DNA from: JBBQKG01 sp038326655
Lineage (GTDB): Bacteria; Actinomycetota; Thermoleophilia; Solirubrobacterales; JBBDJG01
Assembly: GCA_038326655.1 (NCBI GenBank)
Contig: JBBQKG010000024.1
Coordinates: 1 to 52,954 of the forward strand
Length of the DNA stretch: 52,954 nucleotides
Direction of reading: 5' to 3'
Part shown: positions 7,708-18,074 of the stretch, piece after piece
Numbering within the stretch: the first letter of the stretch is position 1
Layout of the letters: every line of letters starts with the position of its first letter
Notes under the pieces: generated by a model
Databases searched by the model: none
What the model was told of the DNA's origin: nothing
What the model saw: the letters and a program-made list of their open reading frames with translations, nothing else
Made by a program: the position numbers and the translations under genes

Positions 7708-9527
7708 GCTGGCAGGGCGGCAGCACCGTCGTGGTGGCGCTCGCGGTGTGTGCGGCGCTTGCCTGGTACGAGCGAAGCCGGCCACCGTCGCGCCTGGTCG
7801 CGCTGGTCGCTGCGCTGGCCGCGCTCGCGGTCGCGGGCCGGGTGGTCTTCGCGCCGATCCCGAACGTCCAGGCGACGACCGACGTGGTGCTGCTCTCGGG
7901 CTACGCGCTCGGGCCGTTGCCCGGCTTCGTCGCCGGCGCGATCGCCGCGCTGGTCTCGAACTTCTTCCTCGGACAGGGCCCGTGGACGCCCTGGCAGATG
8001 CTCGGGTGGGGGATGGCGGGCGTCGGCGGGGGCGCGCTGGCGGCCGTCGCCGGCAGGCGTCTCGGCCGCTGGCCGCTCGCGCTCGCATGCCTCGTCGCCG
8101 GCCTTGTGTTCGGGGCCTGGATGGACCTCTTCACGGTGATGACGTTCAGCGCCGAGCACTCGGCGGCGAGCTACCTCACGATCGCGGGGGTCTCGCTCCC
8201 ATTCAACGTCGCGCACGCGGTCGGCAACGCGGCGCTGTGCCTCGCCTTCGGCCCGGCGTTTGCCCGCATGTTGGCGCGGTTCAGGCGCAGGCTGGAGGTC
8301 GAATGGGTGCCCTTCGAGCAGCCCGGAGGCGCGGGCACCGCCGCGGTGCTGGTGGCGGCGGTGCTGCTCGCCGCCGGGACCCTCGCTCAGCCGGCGCGCG
8401 CGACGCCCGCGGCGGTCCGGTACCTCGAGCGCGCCCAGAACGGCGATGGCGGGTTCGGCGGCGCGCCGGGGCAGCCGTCGAACCAACTGCTCACGGGCTG
8501 GGCGGCGATTGGCCTGGAGGCCGCCGGGCGCAGCCCGTTCGACGTGCGCCGGAACGGAGCGGACCCGATCGGCTACATCCGCGCCCACCTCGGGCAGCTG
8601 AACGACACCGGGGAGCTGGAGCGGACGATCCTGGCGCTCGAGGGAGCGGGCGTCGACACGCACGACGTGCGGGGCCGCGACCTCGTCGCCGAGCTGCTTC
8701 GCCACCGGCTCGCCGACGGGTCGTTCGAGCGCCAGTCCAACTGGACCGCCTTCGGCTTGCTCGCGCTGCGCGCCGCGGGACGCTCGCCGAAGTCCCGCGC
8801 GATCAAGGGCTCGGCGGCGTGGCTCGGGCAACAGCAGAACGCCGACGGCGGTTTTTCGTTCGCGACGCGCGGAGGGGGCAGCTTCGTCGACGAGACCGGC
8901 GCGGCGCTGCAGGGGCTGGTTGCGGCGGGCAAGCGCAGGAGCAGGCGCATTGCCCGGGCGCTCGCCTATCTGCGGACGGCGCAAAACGACGAGGGCGGCT
9001 TCGGGCAGTCGGCGGGCTACCGCTCGAACGCCCAGTCGACGGCCTGGGCGGTGCAGGGAATCGTCGCGGCGGGGGCGGACCCGGCGAGGTTCGGGCACAC
9101 GAGCCGGTCACCGCTGTCGTTTCTCGCCTCGCTGCGCCAGCCCGACGGCAGCTACCGCTACTCGCGCTCCAGCGCTCAGACGCCGGTCTGGGTGACCGCT
9201 CAGGCGATTGCCGCGGCGCGCGGCAAGCCCTTGCCCGTCCGCCCGGTCAGGCGGGGGGCGAAGAGGCGGCACGTGACGCGGGCGTCCGCGCCGGCGCTCG
9301 GGCACGCCGCGCCGGAGACCGTGAAGGTCGGGCCCACCCGGCGCGCCATGCCCGGCCCGCCTGCGATTCGGCCTGCGGCCGAGGCGCTGCCGGCCGCGGG
9401 CGTTCAGGCCGCCCCCACCCACGGCCGTCGATCAAGCGGGTCGGCGGCACCGCCGGCCGCCGCGATCGCCGCCGCGATGCTGGTCGCCGCGGCGGTCGGG
9501 ACCGTGTTGCGCCAGAGGCGCGTGTAG
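7704..9527 (+). CDS. ECF S-component fused to an extracytoplasmic alpha/alpha-toroid (prenyltransferase/squalene-oxidase repeat) domain
   Basis: The 607-residue protein starts at the GTG overlapping the ecfA stop. Residues 1-195 form a polytopic membrane domain of the ECF substrate-specific type, with five to six hydrophobic segments. A further helix (about 209-228) would export what follows. Residues 236-508 hold toroid repeats with the signature Q-N-x-D/E-G-G-F: QNGDGGFGG at 245, QNADGGFSF at 378, QNDEGGFGQ at 427 and RQPDGSYRY at 478, each followed by a helix. A Pro/Ala-rich linker leads to a C-terminal membrane helix (about 583-602) and RQRRV. The same toroid fold forms the N-terminal half of transcobalamin and intrinsic factor, whose other half (DUF4430) is encoded upstream. 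The toroid could also be a general binding scaffold; cobalamin specificity rests on the riboswitch and operon. Confidence 0.78.
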   Translation: MSWQGGSTVVVALAVCAALAWYERSRPPSRLVALVAALAALAVAGRVVFAPIPNVQATTDVVLLSGYALGPLPGFVAGAIAALVSNFFLGQGPWTPWQMLGWGMAGVGGGALAAVAGRRLGRWPLALACLVAGLVFGAWMDLFTVMTFSAEHSAASYLTIAGVSLPFNVAHAVGNAALCLAFGPAFARMLARFRRRLEVEWVPFEQPGGAGTAAVLVAAVLLAAGTLAQPARATPAAVRYLERAQNGDGGFGGAPGQPSNQLLTGWAAIGLEAAGRSPFDVRRNGADPIGYIRAHLGQLNDTGELERTILALEGAGVDTHDVRGRDLVAELLRHRLADGSFERQSNWTAFGLLALRAAGRSPKSRAIKGSAAWLGQQQNADGGFSFATRGGGSFVDETGAALQGLVAAGKRRSRRIARALAYLRTAQNDEGGFGQSAGYRSNAQSTAWAVQGIVAAGADPARFGHTSRSPLSFLASLRQPDGSYRYSRSSAQTPVWVTAQAIAAARGKPLPVRPVRRGAKRRHVTRASAPALGHAAPETVKVGPTRRAMPGPPAIRPAAEALPAAGVQAAPTHGRRSSGSAAPPAAAIAAAMLVAAAVGTVLRQRRV

Positions 9528-9536
9528 CCTCAACCC

Positions 9537-11219
9537 GTGCGCTCGCGTGCGGAGGCGCTCACGCGCCTGCAGGAAGATCGCTTCGACGTCGTCGTGATCG
9601 GCGGCGGCATCACGGGTGCCGGCGTCGCCTTCGATGCGGCCACGCGCGGCTATTCGGTCGCACTGGTGGAGGCCGGCGACTGGTCGTGCGGCACCTCGAG
9701 CCGGTCGTCGAAGATGATCCACGGAGGGCTTCGCTACCTGCAGAACTTCGACCTCGGACTGGTCCGCGAAGCGCTGATCGAACGGCAGCTGCTGGTCGGG
9801 CTCGCGCCGCACCTGGTGAAGCCGCTGCCGTTTCTGGTGCCGGCATTCGAGGGCAACCGCCGGGACTTCCGGATCGGCGTGGGCCTGAACATGTACGACG
9901 TGATGGCAAGCCCCGGCCCGCGCAAGCGGCGCCGGGCGCAGCGGGAGGCGGCCGAGGAGGGGGAGGAGTACTGGAGCCCAACCCGTCATCGCACGATCGA
10001 GCACGATGAGGTCCTTCAGTGGATCCCCGCGCTCTCGTCGCGCAATCCCACCTCCGCCTATCTGTTCTACGACTGCCAGACCGACGACTCTCGTCTCGTG
10101 CTCACCGTGCTCGGAGAGGCGGAGCGTTTCGGCGCGGTTTGCGTGAACGGCGCGCGCGTGGTCGAGCTGATCGAGGACCAGGGCCTCGCGGCCGGCGTCG
10201 TCTGCGAGGAACAGGAGTCCGGTGAGCGGTTCGCGATCGGCGCGGAGAACGTCGTCAACGCGACCGGCGTCTGGGCCGATCGCATCCGCCCCGAGGAGCT
10301 TCACGAGGAGGAGGAGATCCCGGTGATCCGGCCGAGCCGGGGCACGCACGTCCTGGTCGATCGCGCGCGGCTCGAGCTGAACGCGGCAACGATCGTGCCG
10401 GCGGGTGGCGAGCGCACGATCTTCGCGCTGCCCTGGCTCGGCCAGACCCTGATCGGCACGACCGACAACGACTACGAGGGCAGCCTCGAGCACCCCCCGG
10501 TCAGCCTGGACGACGTGCAGTACCTGCTCGACGCCGTCAACGGGTTCTTCGAGACGGACTTCGCGCCCGATGACGTTGCGGGTGCCTACGCGGGCGTGCG
10601 ACCGCTGATCTCGACCGGCGACCCGAAGAAGAGCGTCGACATCTCGCGCAAGGCCGAGTTGTACGAGACCTCGTCGGGATTGATCACGATCACCGGCGGC
10701 AAGCTCACGACCTGGCGCCGGATGGCGAAGATGGCCGTCGACCGGATGGTCGAGCGCGAGTTTCGCGAGGCCCCGTGCCGAACGCACGAGATTCCGCTGG
10801 GACACGCGGTCGACCCCCGCACGCTGCGCTCGCGCGACGTCGTGCCCGAGCGCTCGCTCGACCACCTCGCGAGCCGGTACGGCCACTTCGCCGAGCGCGT
10901 GCTGGAGCTGTGCGTCGAGCAGCCCGGGCTCGGCGCGCCGATCGTCGAAGGCATGCCGGATCTGCTCGCGGAGGTGCTGGTGGCGGCGCGCTACGAGCAG
11001 GCGCGCTCGGTCGCCGACGTGCTGCTTCGCCGGACGCGGCTTGGCCTGCTGGCAGGGCGGAGGCTCGTCGAGGACGAGGCCGCGGTGAGGCGTGTGGCCC
11101 AGGTGATGGGCGCCGAGCTCGGGTGGAACCGGCGGCAGGTGAAGCGTGAGGCCGAGCGCTGGCGCGACGCGGTCGCCGAGGAGGCGCTCGTGGTCACGGA
11201 GCCGGTGACGGCGTCGTAG
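9537..11219 (+). CDS. glpD: Aerobic glycerol-3-phosphate dehydrogenase
   Basis: This 560-residue FAD enzyme oxidises sn-glycerol 3-phosphate to dihydroxyacetone phosphate at the membrane and passes electrons to quinone. The dinucleotide motif VVVIGGGITGAG (about 18-29) and the GlpD block SSRSSKMIHGGLRYLQ (about 60-75) are clear. The NATGVWAD segment, the YAGVRPL segment and the C-terminal DAO_C region (about 400-530) are also present. The length matches the family. GTG at 9537 is only ten bases after the previous stop. The gene may be cotranscribed with the ECF operon, but no functional link is obvious. Confidence 0.92.
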   Translation: MRSRAEALTRLQEDRFDVVVIGGGITGAGVAFDAATRGYSVALVEAGDWSCGTSSRSSKMIHGGLRYLQNFDLGLVREALIERQLLVGLAPHLVKPLPFLVPAFEGNRRDFRIGVGLNMYDVMASPGPRKRRRAQREAAEEGEEYWSPTRHRTIEHDEVLQWIPALSSRNPTSAYLFYDCQTDDSRLVLTVLGEAERFGAVCVNGARVVELIEDQGLAAGVVCEEQESGERFAIGAENVVNATGVWADRIRPEELHEEEEIPVIRPSRGTHVLVDRARLELNAATIVPAGGERTIFALPWLGQTLIGTTDNDYEGSLEHPPVSLDDVQYLLDAVNGFFETDFAPDDVAGAYAGVRPLISTGDPKKSVDISRKAELYETSSGLITITGGKLTTWRRMAKMAVDRMVEREFREAPCRTHEIPLGHAVDPRTLRSRDVVPERSLDHLASRYGHFAERVLELCVEQPGLGAPIVEGMPDLLAEVLVAARYEQARSVADVLLRRTRLGLLAGRRLVEDEAAVRRVAQVMGAELGWNRRQVKREAERWRDAVAEEALVVTEPVTAS

Positions 11220-11256
11220 GTGGCCCTGTCCACCGGCACACCCGCCTGGTCTAGCC

Positions 11257-12186
11257 TTGAGGCCGGTGGTTGAACGGCACCACACCCTGTCGGTGCGCGG
11301 CCGGATGCTGGATCTCTCCGCGCCGCTCGTGATGGGCATCCTGAACGCGACGCCCGACTCGTTCTCGGACGGAGGGCTGCATCCCGATCTCGAATCCCGG
11401 GTCGCCCGCGGACTCGAGCTGATCGACGATGGTGCCGATCTGCTCGACATCGGAGGCGAGTCCGGCGTGACGAACCGGCCCCCGGTCGAGCCCCCGGAGG
11501 AGATCGCGCGGGTCGTGCCGTTGATCGAGCGGCTCGCCGGCGAGAGCCTGATCTCGGTCGACACGTACAAGCCGGCGGTCGCGCGCGCGGCGGTCGCGGC
11601 GGGCGCCTCGATCGTCAACGACCCGAGCGGGCTGATCAACCCCGAGATCGCCGAGATCTGCGCGGAAGCCCGTGCCGCGCTCGTCATCACCCACACACGC
11701 GCGCGGCCGAAGCAGAAGCTCCACCGCCCGCACTACGACGACGTGGTCGATGACGTCAAACAGTTCCTGGCGGAGAAGATGGAACAGGTGCGTGCGCTCG
11801 GCGTGCGCGACGAGCAGCTGCTGCTGTGCCCGGGCCCGGACATGGGAAAGGACCCGGCGCAGACGATCGAGCTTCTGAGGCGCCTCGACGAGCTCGCCCC
11901 GCTCGGGCGGCCGCTCCTGCTCGCGGTCTCGCGGAAGGACTTCGTCGGCGCGCTCACCGGGCGCCCGCCGCGTGACCGCCTCGCCGGCACGCTGGCCGCG
12001 GTCGCACATGGCGTTTCCCGCGGCGGCCGGGTGCTGCGGGTCCACGACGTCGGCGAGGTGCGCGACTTCCTCACCGTTCGGGCGGCGCTCGAAGGAGAGA
12101 GCGCGGTGTCCCCGGACCTGCTGCTCCGGGACGAGCTACGCCGGCAGGAGGTCGGCACAGCAGCGGCGAAGCAGGGATCCGGATGA
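11257..12186 (+). CDS. folP: Dihydropteroate synthase-like protein
   Basis: The 309-residue protein has the DHPS TIM-barrel motifs: MGILNATPDSFSDGG (about 25-39), DIGGES, SVDTYKP, IVNDPSG, AVSRKDFVG and the terminal LRVHDV. DHPS condenses 4-aminobenzoate with dihydropterin pyrophosphate in folate synthesis. Two family blocks are altered: the usual D-P-G-x-G-F-G-K reads CPGPDMGKD, and the usual H-M-R-G reads THTRAR. A tail of about 35 residues follows the last motif. The start is the TTG at 11257; GTG at 11266 is an alternative. The ATGA overlap with the phosphoesterase gene implies coupling. It may be a divergent FolP2-like paralogue rather than the main enzyme. Confidence 0.75.
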   Translation: MRPVVERHHTLSVRGRMLDLSAPLVMGILNATPDSFSDGGLHPDLESRVARGLELIDDGADLLDIGGESGVTNRPPVEPPEEIARVVPLIERLAGESLISVDTYKPAVARAAVAAGASIVNDPSGLINPEIAEICAEARAALVITHTRARPKQKLHRPHYDDVVDDVKQFLAEKMEQVRALGVRDEQLLLCPGPDMGKDPAQTIELLRRLDELAPLGRPLLLAVSRKDFVGALTGRPPRDRLAGTLAAVAHGVSRGGRVLRVHDVGEVRDFLTVRAALEGESAVSPDLLLRDELRRQEVGTAAAKQGSG

Positions 12187-12962
12187 CCCCATCGACCACC
12201 CGGATCGCCCACCTGTCCGACCTTCACTGCGGCTCGCCCCACTTCCAGGCCGACCTGCTGGAGCGTGCGATCGAGGAGATCAACGAGCTCGAGCCGGCGG
12301 TCGCGGTGATCAGCGGGGACCTCACCACGGACGGCTACGAGCGCGAGTACCGCACGGCGCGCGAGTTCGTGGACCGCATCGAGTGCGACGACCTGATCGT
12401 GGTGCCCGGCAACCACGACTCGCGCAACGTGGGCTACATCCACTTCGAGGAGCTCTTCGGGCCGCGCGCCTCGACGTTCCAGAAGCACGGACTTTCGATC
12501 GTCGCCGAGGACTCCTCCGAGCCGGACCTCGATCACGGCCAGATCGGCCGCAACCGCTACCCCACGATCGAGCAGGCGTTCGCCGGCCCGGCGGATCTGC
12601 GCATCTTCGTCCTGCACCACCACCTCCTGCCGATTCCGGGCACCGGCCGCGAGCGCAACATCGTCTACGACGCGGGCGACCTGCTCGAGGTGCTCCTGCG
12701 CTCGGGCGTGAAGCTGGTGCTGGCGGGCCACAAGCACGTGCCCTATGCGTGGCACCTGGAGAACCTCTTCGTGGTGACCACGGGAACCGTCTCGACGCTT
12801 CGCCTTCGCGGTCACGGGCGTCCGTGCTACAACGTGATCGAGGTGGGCCCGGAATGGGTTCGGATCTATCGCAAGTACCCGTTCGAGGGGCAGGAGCCGA
12901 TCATCGAGTTCTCGCGCGAGACGCACGAGTACGAGAAGCCCCCGCTCGGCGCTGCGAGCTGA
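12183..12962 (+). CDS. Calcineurin-like metallophosphoesterase
   Basis: The 259-residue cytoplasmic protein has the full dimetal phosphoesterase motif series: HLSDLHCG (Asp and His ligands near 9-16), SGDLTTDG (about 40), PGNHDSRN (about 76), LHHHLLP (about 143) and AGHKHVPYAW (about 180). This order is typical of class III cyclic-nucleotide phosphodiesterase (CpdA/Icc) relatives. The substrate is not evident. It overlaps the dihydropteroate synthase gene by four bases, so the two are probably made together; folate pathways need a phosphatase acting on dihydroneopterin triphosphate, which makes that one speculative role. Confidence 0.85.
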   Translation: MTPSTTRIAHLSDLHCGSPHFQADLLERAIEEINELEPAVAVISGDLTTDGYEREYRTAREFVDRIECDDLIVVPGNHDSRNVGYIHFEELFGPRASTFQKHGLSIVAEDSSEPDLDHGQIGRNRYPTIEQAFAGPADLRIFVLHHHLLPIPGTGRERNIVYDAGDLLEVLLRSGVKLVLAGHKHVPYAWHLENLFVVTTGTVSTLRLRGHGRPCYNVIEVGPEWVRIYRKYPFEGQEPIIEFSRETHEYEKPPLGAAS

Positions 12963-12990
12963 GCGCGACGGCACGAAGCGCGGCGATTCG

Positions 12991-14268
12991 ATGAGGGTCA
13001 TAGCGCTCGTCGACGGCGAGCATCATCCGGCCGTCGTACGGGACGCGCTGAAGCGACTGGCGGCCGAGCACGAGGTCGTGAGGGTGCTCTTCGTCGGTGG
13101 CCGCGAGAAGGTGCCCGCGGCCGTCATGGAGGACCCCCGCCCACATTACGGGCACGACCTCGTGGTCGGCACGACCCTGCCGGCCGATGAGGCCGACGCG
13201 GTGTTCGACCTCTCGGGCGAGCCCGTGCTCGACACGCGCGCGCGGCGTGCCCTGGCCCTGGCCGCACTGCACCGCGGCATGCAGTACCTGGGGCCAGGCG
13301 TAGCGCTGAGACCGCCGCCGGCGGAGCGCATCGAGACCGGCGTCCCGATCGTGAGCGTGATCGGGACGGGAAAGCGCACCGGCAAGACCGCCCTCGGCGG
13401 GCATCTCGCCTCGCTGCTGAAGGAGCGAGGTGCAGATCCGGTGGTCGTCTCGATGGGCCGTGGCGGTCCGGCGGAGCCGCAGCTCGCCGGGCGCGGCGAG
13501 CGGCTCGATGTCGCGCGGCTGCTCGAAATCGCGCGCAGCGGGGCGCATGCGGCCTCGGACTACCTCGAGGATGCGGCGCTGGCGGGAGTCCCCGCGGTTG
13601 GTACCCGCCGCTGCGCGGAGGGACCGGCGGGCGAGGTGTTCGACTCGAACGTCGGCGACGGGATCCGGCTGGCGCTGTCGCTCGACCCGGGCGTGATCGT
13701 GCTCGAGGGAAGCGGCGCCGCGCTGCCGCCGGTGGCCGCGGACCGCACGATCTGCGTCACCCGTGGAGAGCAGGAGGCGTTCCACGGACTCGGGCCGCTG
13801 CGGCTGATGCGGGCCGACCTCGTGGTCCTGATCGGCGCGGAGGCCTCGACCGAGGTCGCGCAGTGGACGCGCGCCACGGTGATCGGTTGCGACCTCACGC
13901 CGGAGCCGGTCGAGCGGGTCCCCGAGGGCGCGCGCGTGGCCGCGTTCACGACCGCGCCGCCCGAGGCTGCCGAGCGCCTGCGTGCGGCGCTGTCCAGGCA
14001 GGGCTTCGAGCTGATTGTGCTGTCCACCAACCTTGCCCGCCGCGATCAGCTCGACGAAGACCTGAAGACCGCTGAGCGCGAGCGCTGCGACTGCTTCCTC
14101 ACCGAGCTGAAGGCGGCTGCAATCGACACGGTCGCCGAGCGCGCGGCAGGGTGCGGGGCACACGTCGTGCTGGTGCGAAACAGGGTCGTCCCGCGCGCCG
14201 GCCAGCCCAATCTGGACGAGGAGCTGTGGCGCCTCTACGAGAGCGTCGCAGCGGGCGTGGGCCGGTGA
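12991..14268 (+). CDS. cpgS: Cyclic 2,3-diphosphoglycerate synthetase
   Basis: This 425-residue protein resembles archaeal cDPG synthetase, which closes 2,3-diphosphoglycerate into cyclic 2,3-diphosphoglycerate with ATP. The N-terminal domain begins MRVIALVDGEHHPAVVRDAL, characteristic of the family. The central nucleotide-binding loop is VIGTGKRTGKTALGG (about 123-137), followed by VVSMGRGGP and the DSNVGDGIRLAL and VLEGSGAALPP segments. The length is near the Methanothermus enzyme (about 460). The stop overlaps the start of 2-phosphoglycerate kinase, which makes its substrate, so the pair forms a two-step pathway. cDPG is known mainly as a thermoprotectant in methanogens. Confidence 0.82.
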   Translation: MRVIALVDGEHHPAVVRDALKRLAAEHEVVRVLFVGGREKVPAAVMEDPRPHYGHDLVVGTTLPADEADAVFDLSGEPVLDTRARRALALAALHRGMQYLGPGVALRPPPAERIETGVPIVSVIGTGKRTGKTALGGHLASLLKERGADPVVVSMGRGGPAEPQLAGRGERLDVARLLEIARSGAHAASDYLEDAALAGVPAVGTRRCAEGPAGEVFDSNVGDGIRLALSLDPGVIVLEGSGAALPPVAADRTICVTRGEQEAFHGLGPLRLMRADLVVLIGAEASTEVAQWTRATVIGCDLTPEPVERVPEGARVAAFTTAPPEAAERLRAALSRQGFELIVLSTNLARRDQLDEDLKTAERERCDCFLTELKAAAIDTVAERAAGCGAHVVLVRNRVVPRAGQPNLDEELWRLYESVAAGVGR

Positions 14269-15194
14269 GCCGGCGGCCGCACAGGGTCGTGGTCCGAAGC
14301 GACTACGGTCTCCCGTACTCGAAGGGCCTCATGGCCCAGTCGATCATGGCGACCGGCGTGCCGCCCGAGCGGTCGTTTGCGCTCGCCGCGGAGATCGAGC
14401 GCCGGCTGGCGGGGGCGGGCGCGGTGGAGGTGGACGTGGACGGCCTGCGGGGAATCGCCGAGCAGGTGCTCGAGGAGGAGGGCGAGCACGTCGTGACGCG
14501 CTTCCGGCAGTGGTGGCGGCTGCGGCGCCTGGAGCGGCCGTTGCTCGTGCTGATCGGCGGCGTCACGGGTGTCGGGAAGTCGACCGTCGCGACCCAGCTC
14601 GCCGGGCGCCTCGGGATCACGCGCGTGATCGCGACCGATCAGCTGCGCCAGGTGGTGCGGGCATTCTTCTCCCACGATTTCATGCCCGCCGTGCACCACT
14701 CGTCCTTCGAGGTCGCCCGAGCGCTCCCGGCCTACGCGAACGACGAGTCCGGCACGATCGCGGGATTCCTCCGGCAGGCCAACGACCTCGCACCGGGAAT
14801 CGACGCGCTCGTGCAGCGCGCGGTGTCGGAGGGCACTCCGATCGTGCTGGAGGGCGTGCATCTGCTGCCGGAGATCCCCGATCGGGGGCTGCGCTCGAAC
14901 GCGGTCGCCGTCCAGATGCTCCTGACGGTTCGGGACGAGCACGCTCACCGGTCTCACTTCGAGATGCGGGGGGCGCAGACGCCCCGCGCCTCCGGGCGGT
15001 ATCTGGAGGCTTTCGACCGTATCCGGGTGCTGCAGGACTACCTGATCGAGCGGGCCGAGCGCGACGGGATCCCGATCATCGACGAGCGGGGGATCGAAGC
15101 GGCACTGGGGCGGGTAACAGAGGTGGTGCTGGAGGCCGTCGGCGCCGAGCATTCTGCCGCGCCGGGTAAGGTTCATCCGAAGGAGGTTCAATGA
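14265..15194 (+). CDS. 2-phosphoglycerate kinase
   Basis: The 309-residue enzyme would phosphorylate 2-phosphoglycerate to 2,3-diphosphoglycerate. It has an N-terminal ATP-cone-like domain (about 1-85: RVVVRSDYGLPYSKGLMAQSI), as in archaeal 2PGK. A kinase domain follows with P-loop GGVTGVGKST (about 98-107), RVIATDQLRQVVRAF, EGVHLLP and the C-terminal IPIIDERGIEAAL. The GTG start at 14265 overlaps the cDPG synthetase stop (GTGA), and the end overlaps the transaldolase start (ATGA). This coupling supports a dedicated cDPG pathway. The family also occurs without cDPG synthetase, but the neighbour makes the assignment firm. Confidence 0.85.
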   Translation: MSRRPHRVVVRSDYGLPYSKGLMAQSIMATGVPPERSFALAAEIERRLAGAGAVEVDVDGLRGIAEQVLEEEGEHVVTRFRQWWRLRRLERPLLVLIGGVTGVGKSTVATQLAGRLGITRVIATDQLRQVVRAFFSHDFMPAVHHSSFEVARALPAYANDESGTIAGFLRQANDLAPGIDALVQRAVSEGTPIVLEGVHLLPEIPDRGLRSNAVAVQMLLTVRDEHAHRSHFEMRGAQTPRASGRYLEAFDRIRVLQDYLIERAERDGIPIIDERGIEAALGRVTEVVLEAVGAEHSAAPGKVHPKEVQ

Positions 15195-15848
15195 GATTCT
15201 TCATAGACACAGGCTCAGTCGCAGAGGTCGAGGAGATCGCGGCGTGGGGTGTTCTTTCGGGTGCGACCACGAATCCGTCGCTGCTTGCCAAGGAGGACGG
15301 CGATCCGGGCGACATCATCAAGCGGATCTGCGACCTCGTGGGCGGACCCGTCAGCGCCGAGGTGGTCTCGGACGACGCGGGCGGCATGATCGAAGAGGGC
15401 CGCGCGCTCGCCGCCCTGCACGAGCACGTGGTGGTCAAGGTGCCGTTCTCGAGCGAGGGCCTGCGCGCCACGCGCGCCCTCAGCGACAGCGGTATCCGGA
15501 TCAACATGACGCTTGTCTTCTCGGCGAACCAGGCGCTGCTGTCCGCGCAGGCGGGGGCGACGTTCGCCTCCTGCTTCATGGGCCGGCTGGACGACATCTC
15601 GATCGACTCGACCGCGGTGGTCGCCGAGATCGTCGCGGCGCTGCGCCCGGGCGGGACCACGACCGAGGTGCTGGCCGCATCGATCAGGCATCCCGAGCAC
15701 GTCGTGACCGCGGCCCGGCTCGGCTGCGAGGTCGCGACCGTGCCCTCCAAGGTTTTCCGCCAGATGCTCGACCACCCGCTCACGGAGAGCGGGCGGGAGC
15801 GGTTCAAGACCGACTGGCAGTCACGGCCGGAATTCGGCGAATGGCTTC

Positions 15849-17411
<1,563 letters not shown>

Positions 17412-17418
17412 GCCGGCG

Positions 17419-17889
17419 CTACCGCCGGTAGGCGGCGGGCTCCCACGATGGCTCGGGCGAGAGCTCGATCAACTCTGAGTCGCAGTCACGCTGGACGTAG
17501 CCGAAGCTCTGGGTCTCCTCGTGGAAGTAGACGTCGAGCTCACCTTCCTTGACGCGCTGGTCGAGCCATGCGCCACGGAAGACGAGCCGCCGGAGCCAGT
17601 GCACGAGCGAGCGGTCGGCGGGGCCGACGAGGTCATACCAGCGCTCGTTCACGTGGTTGCCGAGCGGGGAGGCGGGATCGCTGATCTCGCCGTTGACCGT
17701 GAGGTTCACGAGGTCCTCCAGCTCGTCCAGGCCAAGGCCGGGATCGACGAAGCGCAGCTTCACCGCCGCCTGCTCGACGCGCTGGCGGAAGTCCTCTTCG
17801 TTGAACGTGAAGCGCAGCTCGCCGTACTCGAGCACGTAGTCCTCGCCCGAGTCGTAGTTGCCGCGTTTCTTGGTGTCGTCTCTGGCCAT
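17419..17889 (-). CDS. Hypothetical protein, acidic, unknown function
   Basis: This is a 156-residue soluble protein with no signal peptide or membrane helix. It starts MARDDTKKRGNYDSGEDYVLEYGELRF (only the pattern is notable) and is rich in aromatic and acidic residues, including WLRRLVFRGAWLD and a DVYFHEETQSFGYVQ segment. I recognise no family. Coding on the minus strand is supported by strongly biased third positions and a compact reading frame. It converges on the Rho-like gene with only seven bases between the stops. Confidence 0.65.
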   Translation of the reverse strand: MARDDTKKRGNYDSGEDYVLEYGELRFTFNEEDFRQRVEQAAVKLRFVDPGLGLDELEDLVNLTVNGEISDPASPLGNHVNERWYDLVGPADRSLVHWLRRLVFRGAWLDQRVKEGELDVYFHEETQSFGYVQRDCDSELIELSPEPSWEPAAYRR

Positions 17890-17947
17890 CTCAGCGTCGA
17901 AGCCGTCCCGCGCTCGATGCGCGAGCGGCCTGCGTCTCTATGTTAAG

Positions 17948-17975
17948 AGGAACTCCTGCCCGGAGGCGAGTTCCT
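17948..17975. repeat. Perfect 8-bp inverted repeat in a divergent intergenic region
   Basis: AGGAACTC (17948-17955) and GAGTTCCT (17968-17975) are exact inverted copies separated by 12 bases. They lie between the minus-strand hypothetical gene (start 17889) and the plus-strand DUF192 gene. The region could be an operator or a transcript hairpin; nothing further distinguishes these. Confidence 0.5.
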
Positions 17976-18074
17976 GGCACCCGGCTTGCAAAGCGCGCTT
18001 CAGCGGCGTTTGCAGTCCCGCGACTAGTTTCGGGCTGCGGGCGCCTTTACTTGAACGTGCACCGTTTCCGTCGC

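Noticed and set aside
17413..17428. Hairpin between the converging Rho-like and hypothetical genes as a terminator
   Set aside because: Only a five-base stem, overlapping a stop codon and without a T-run on either strand.
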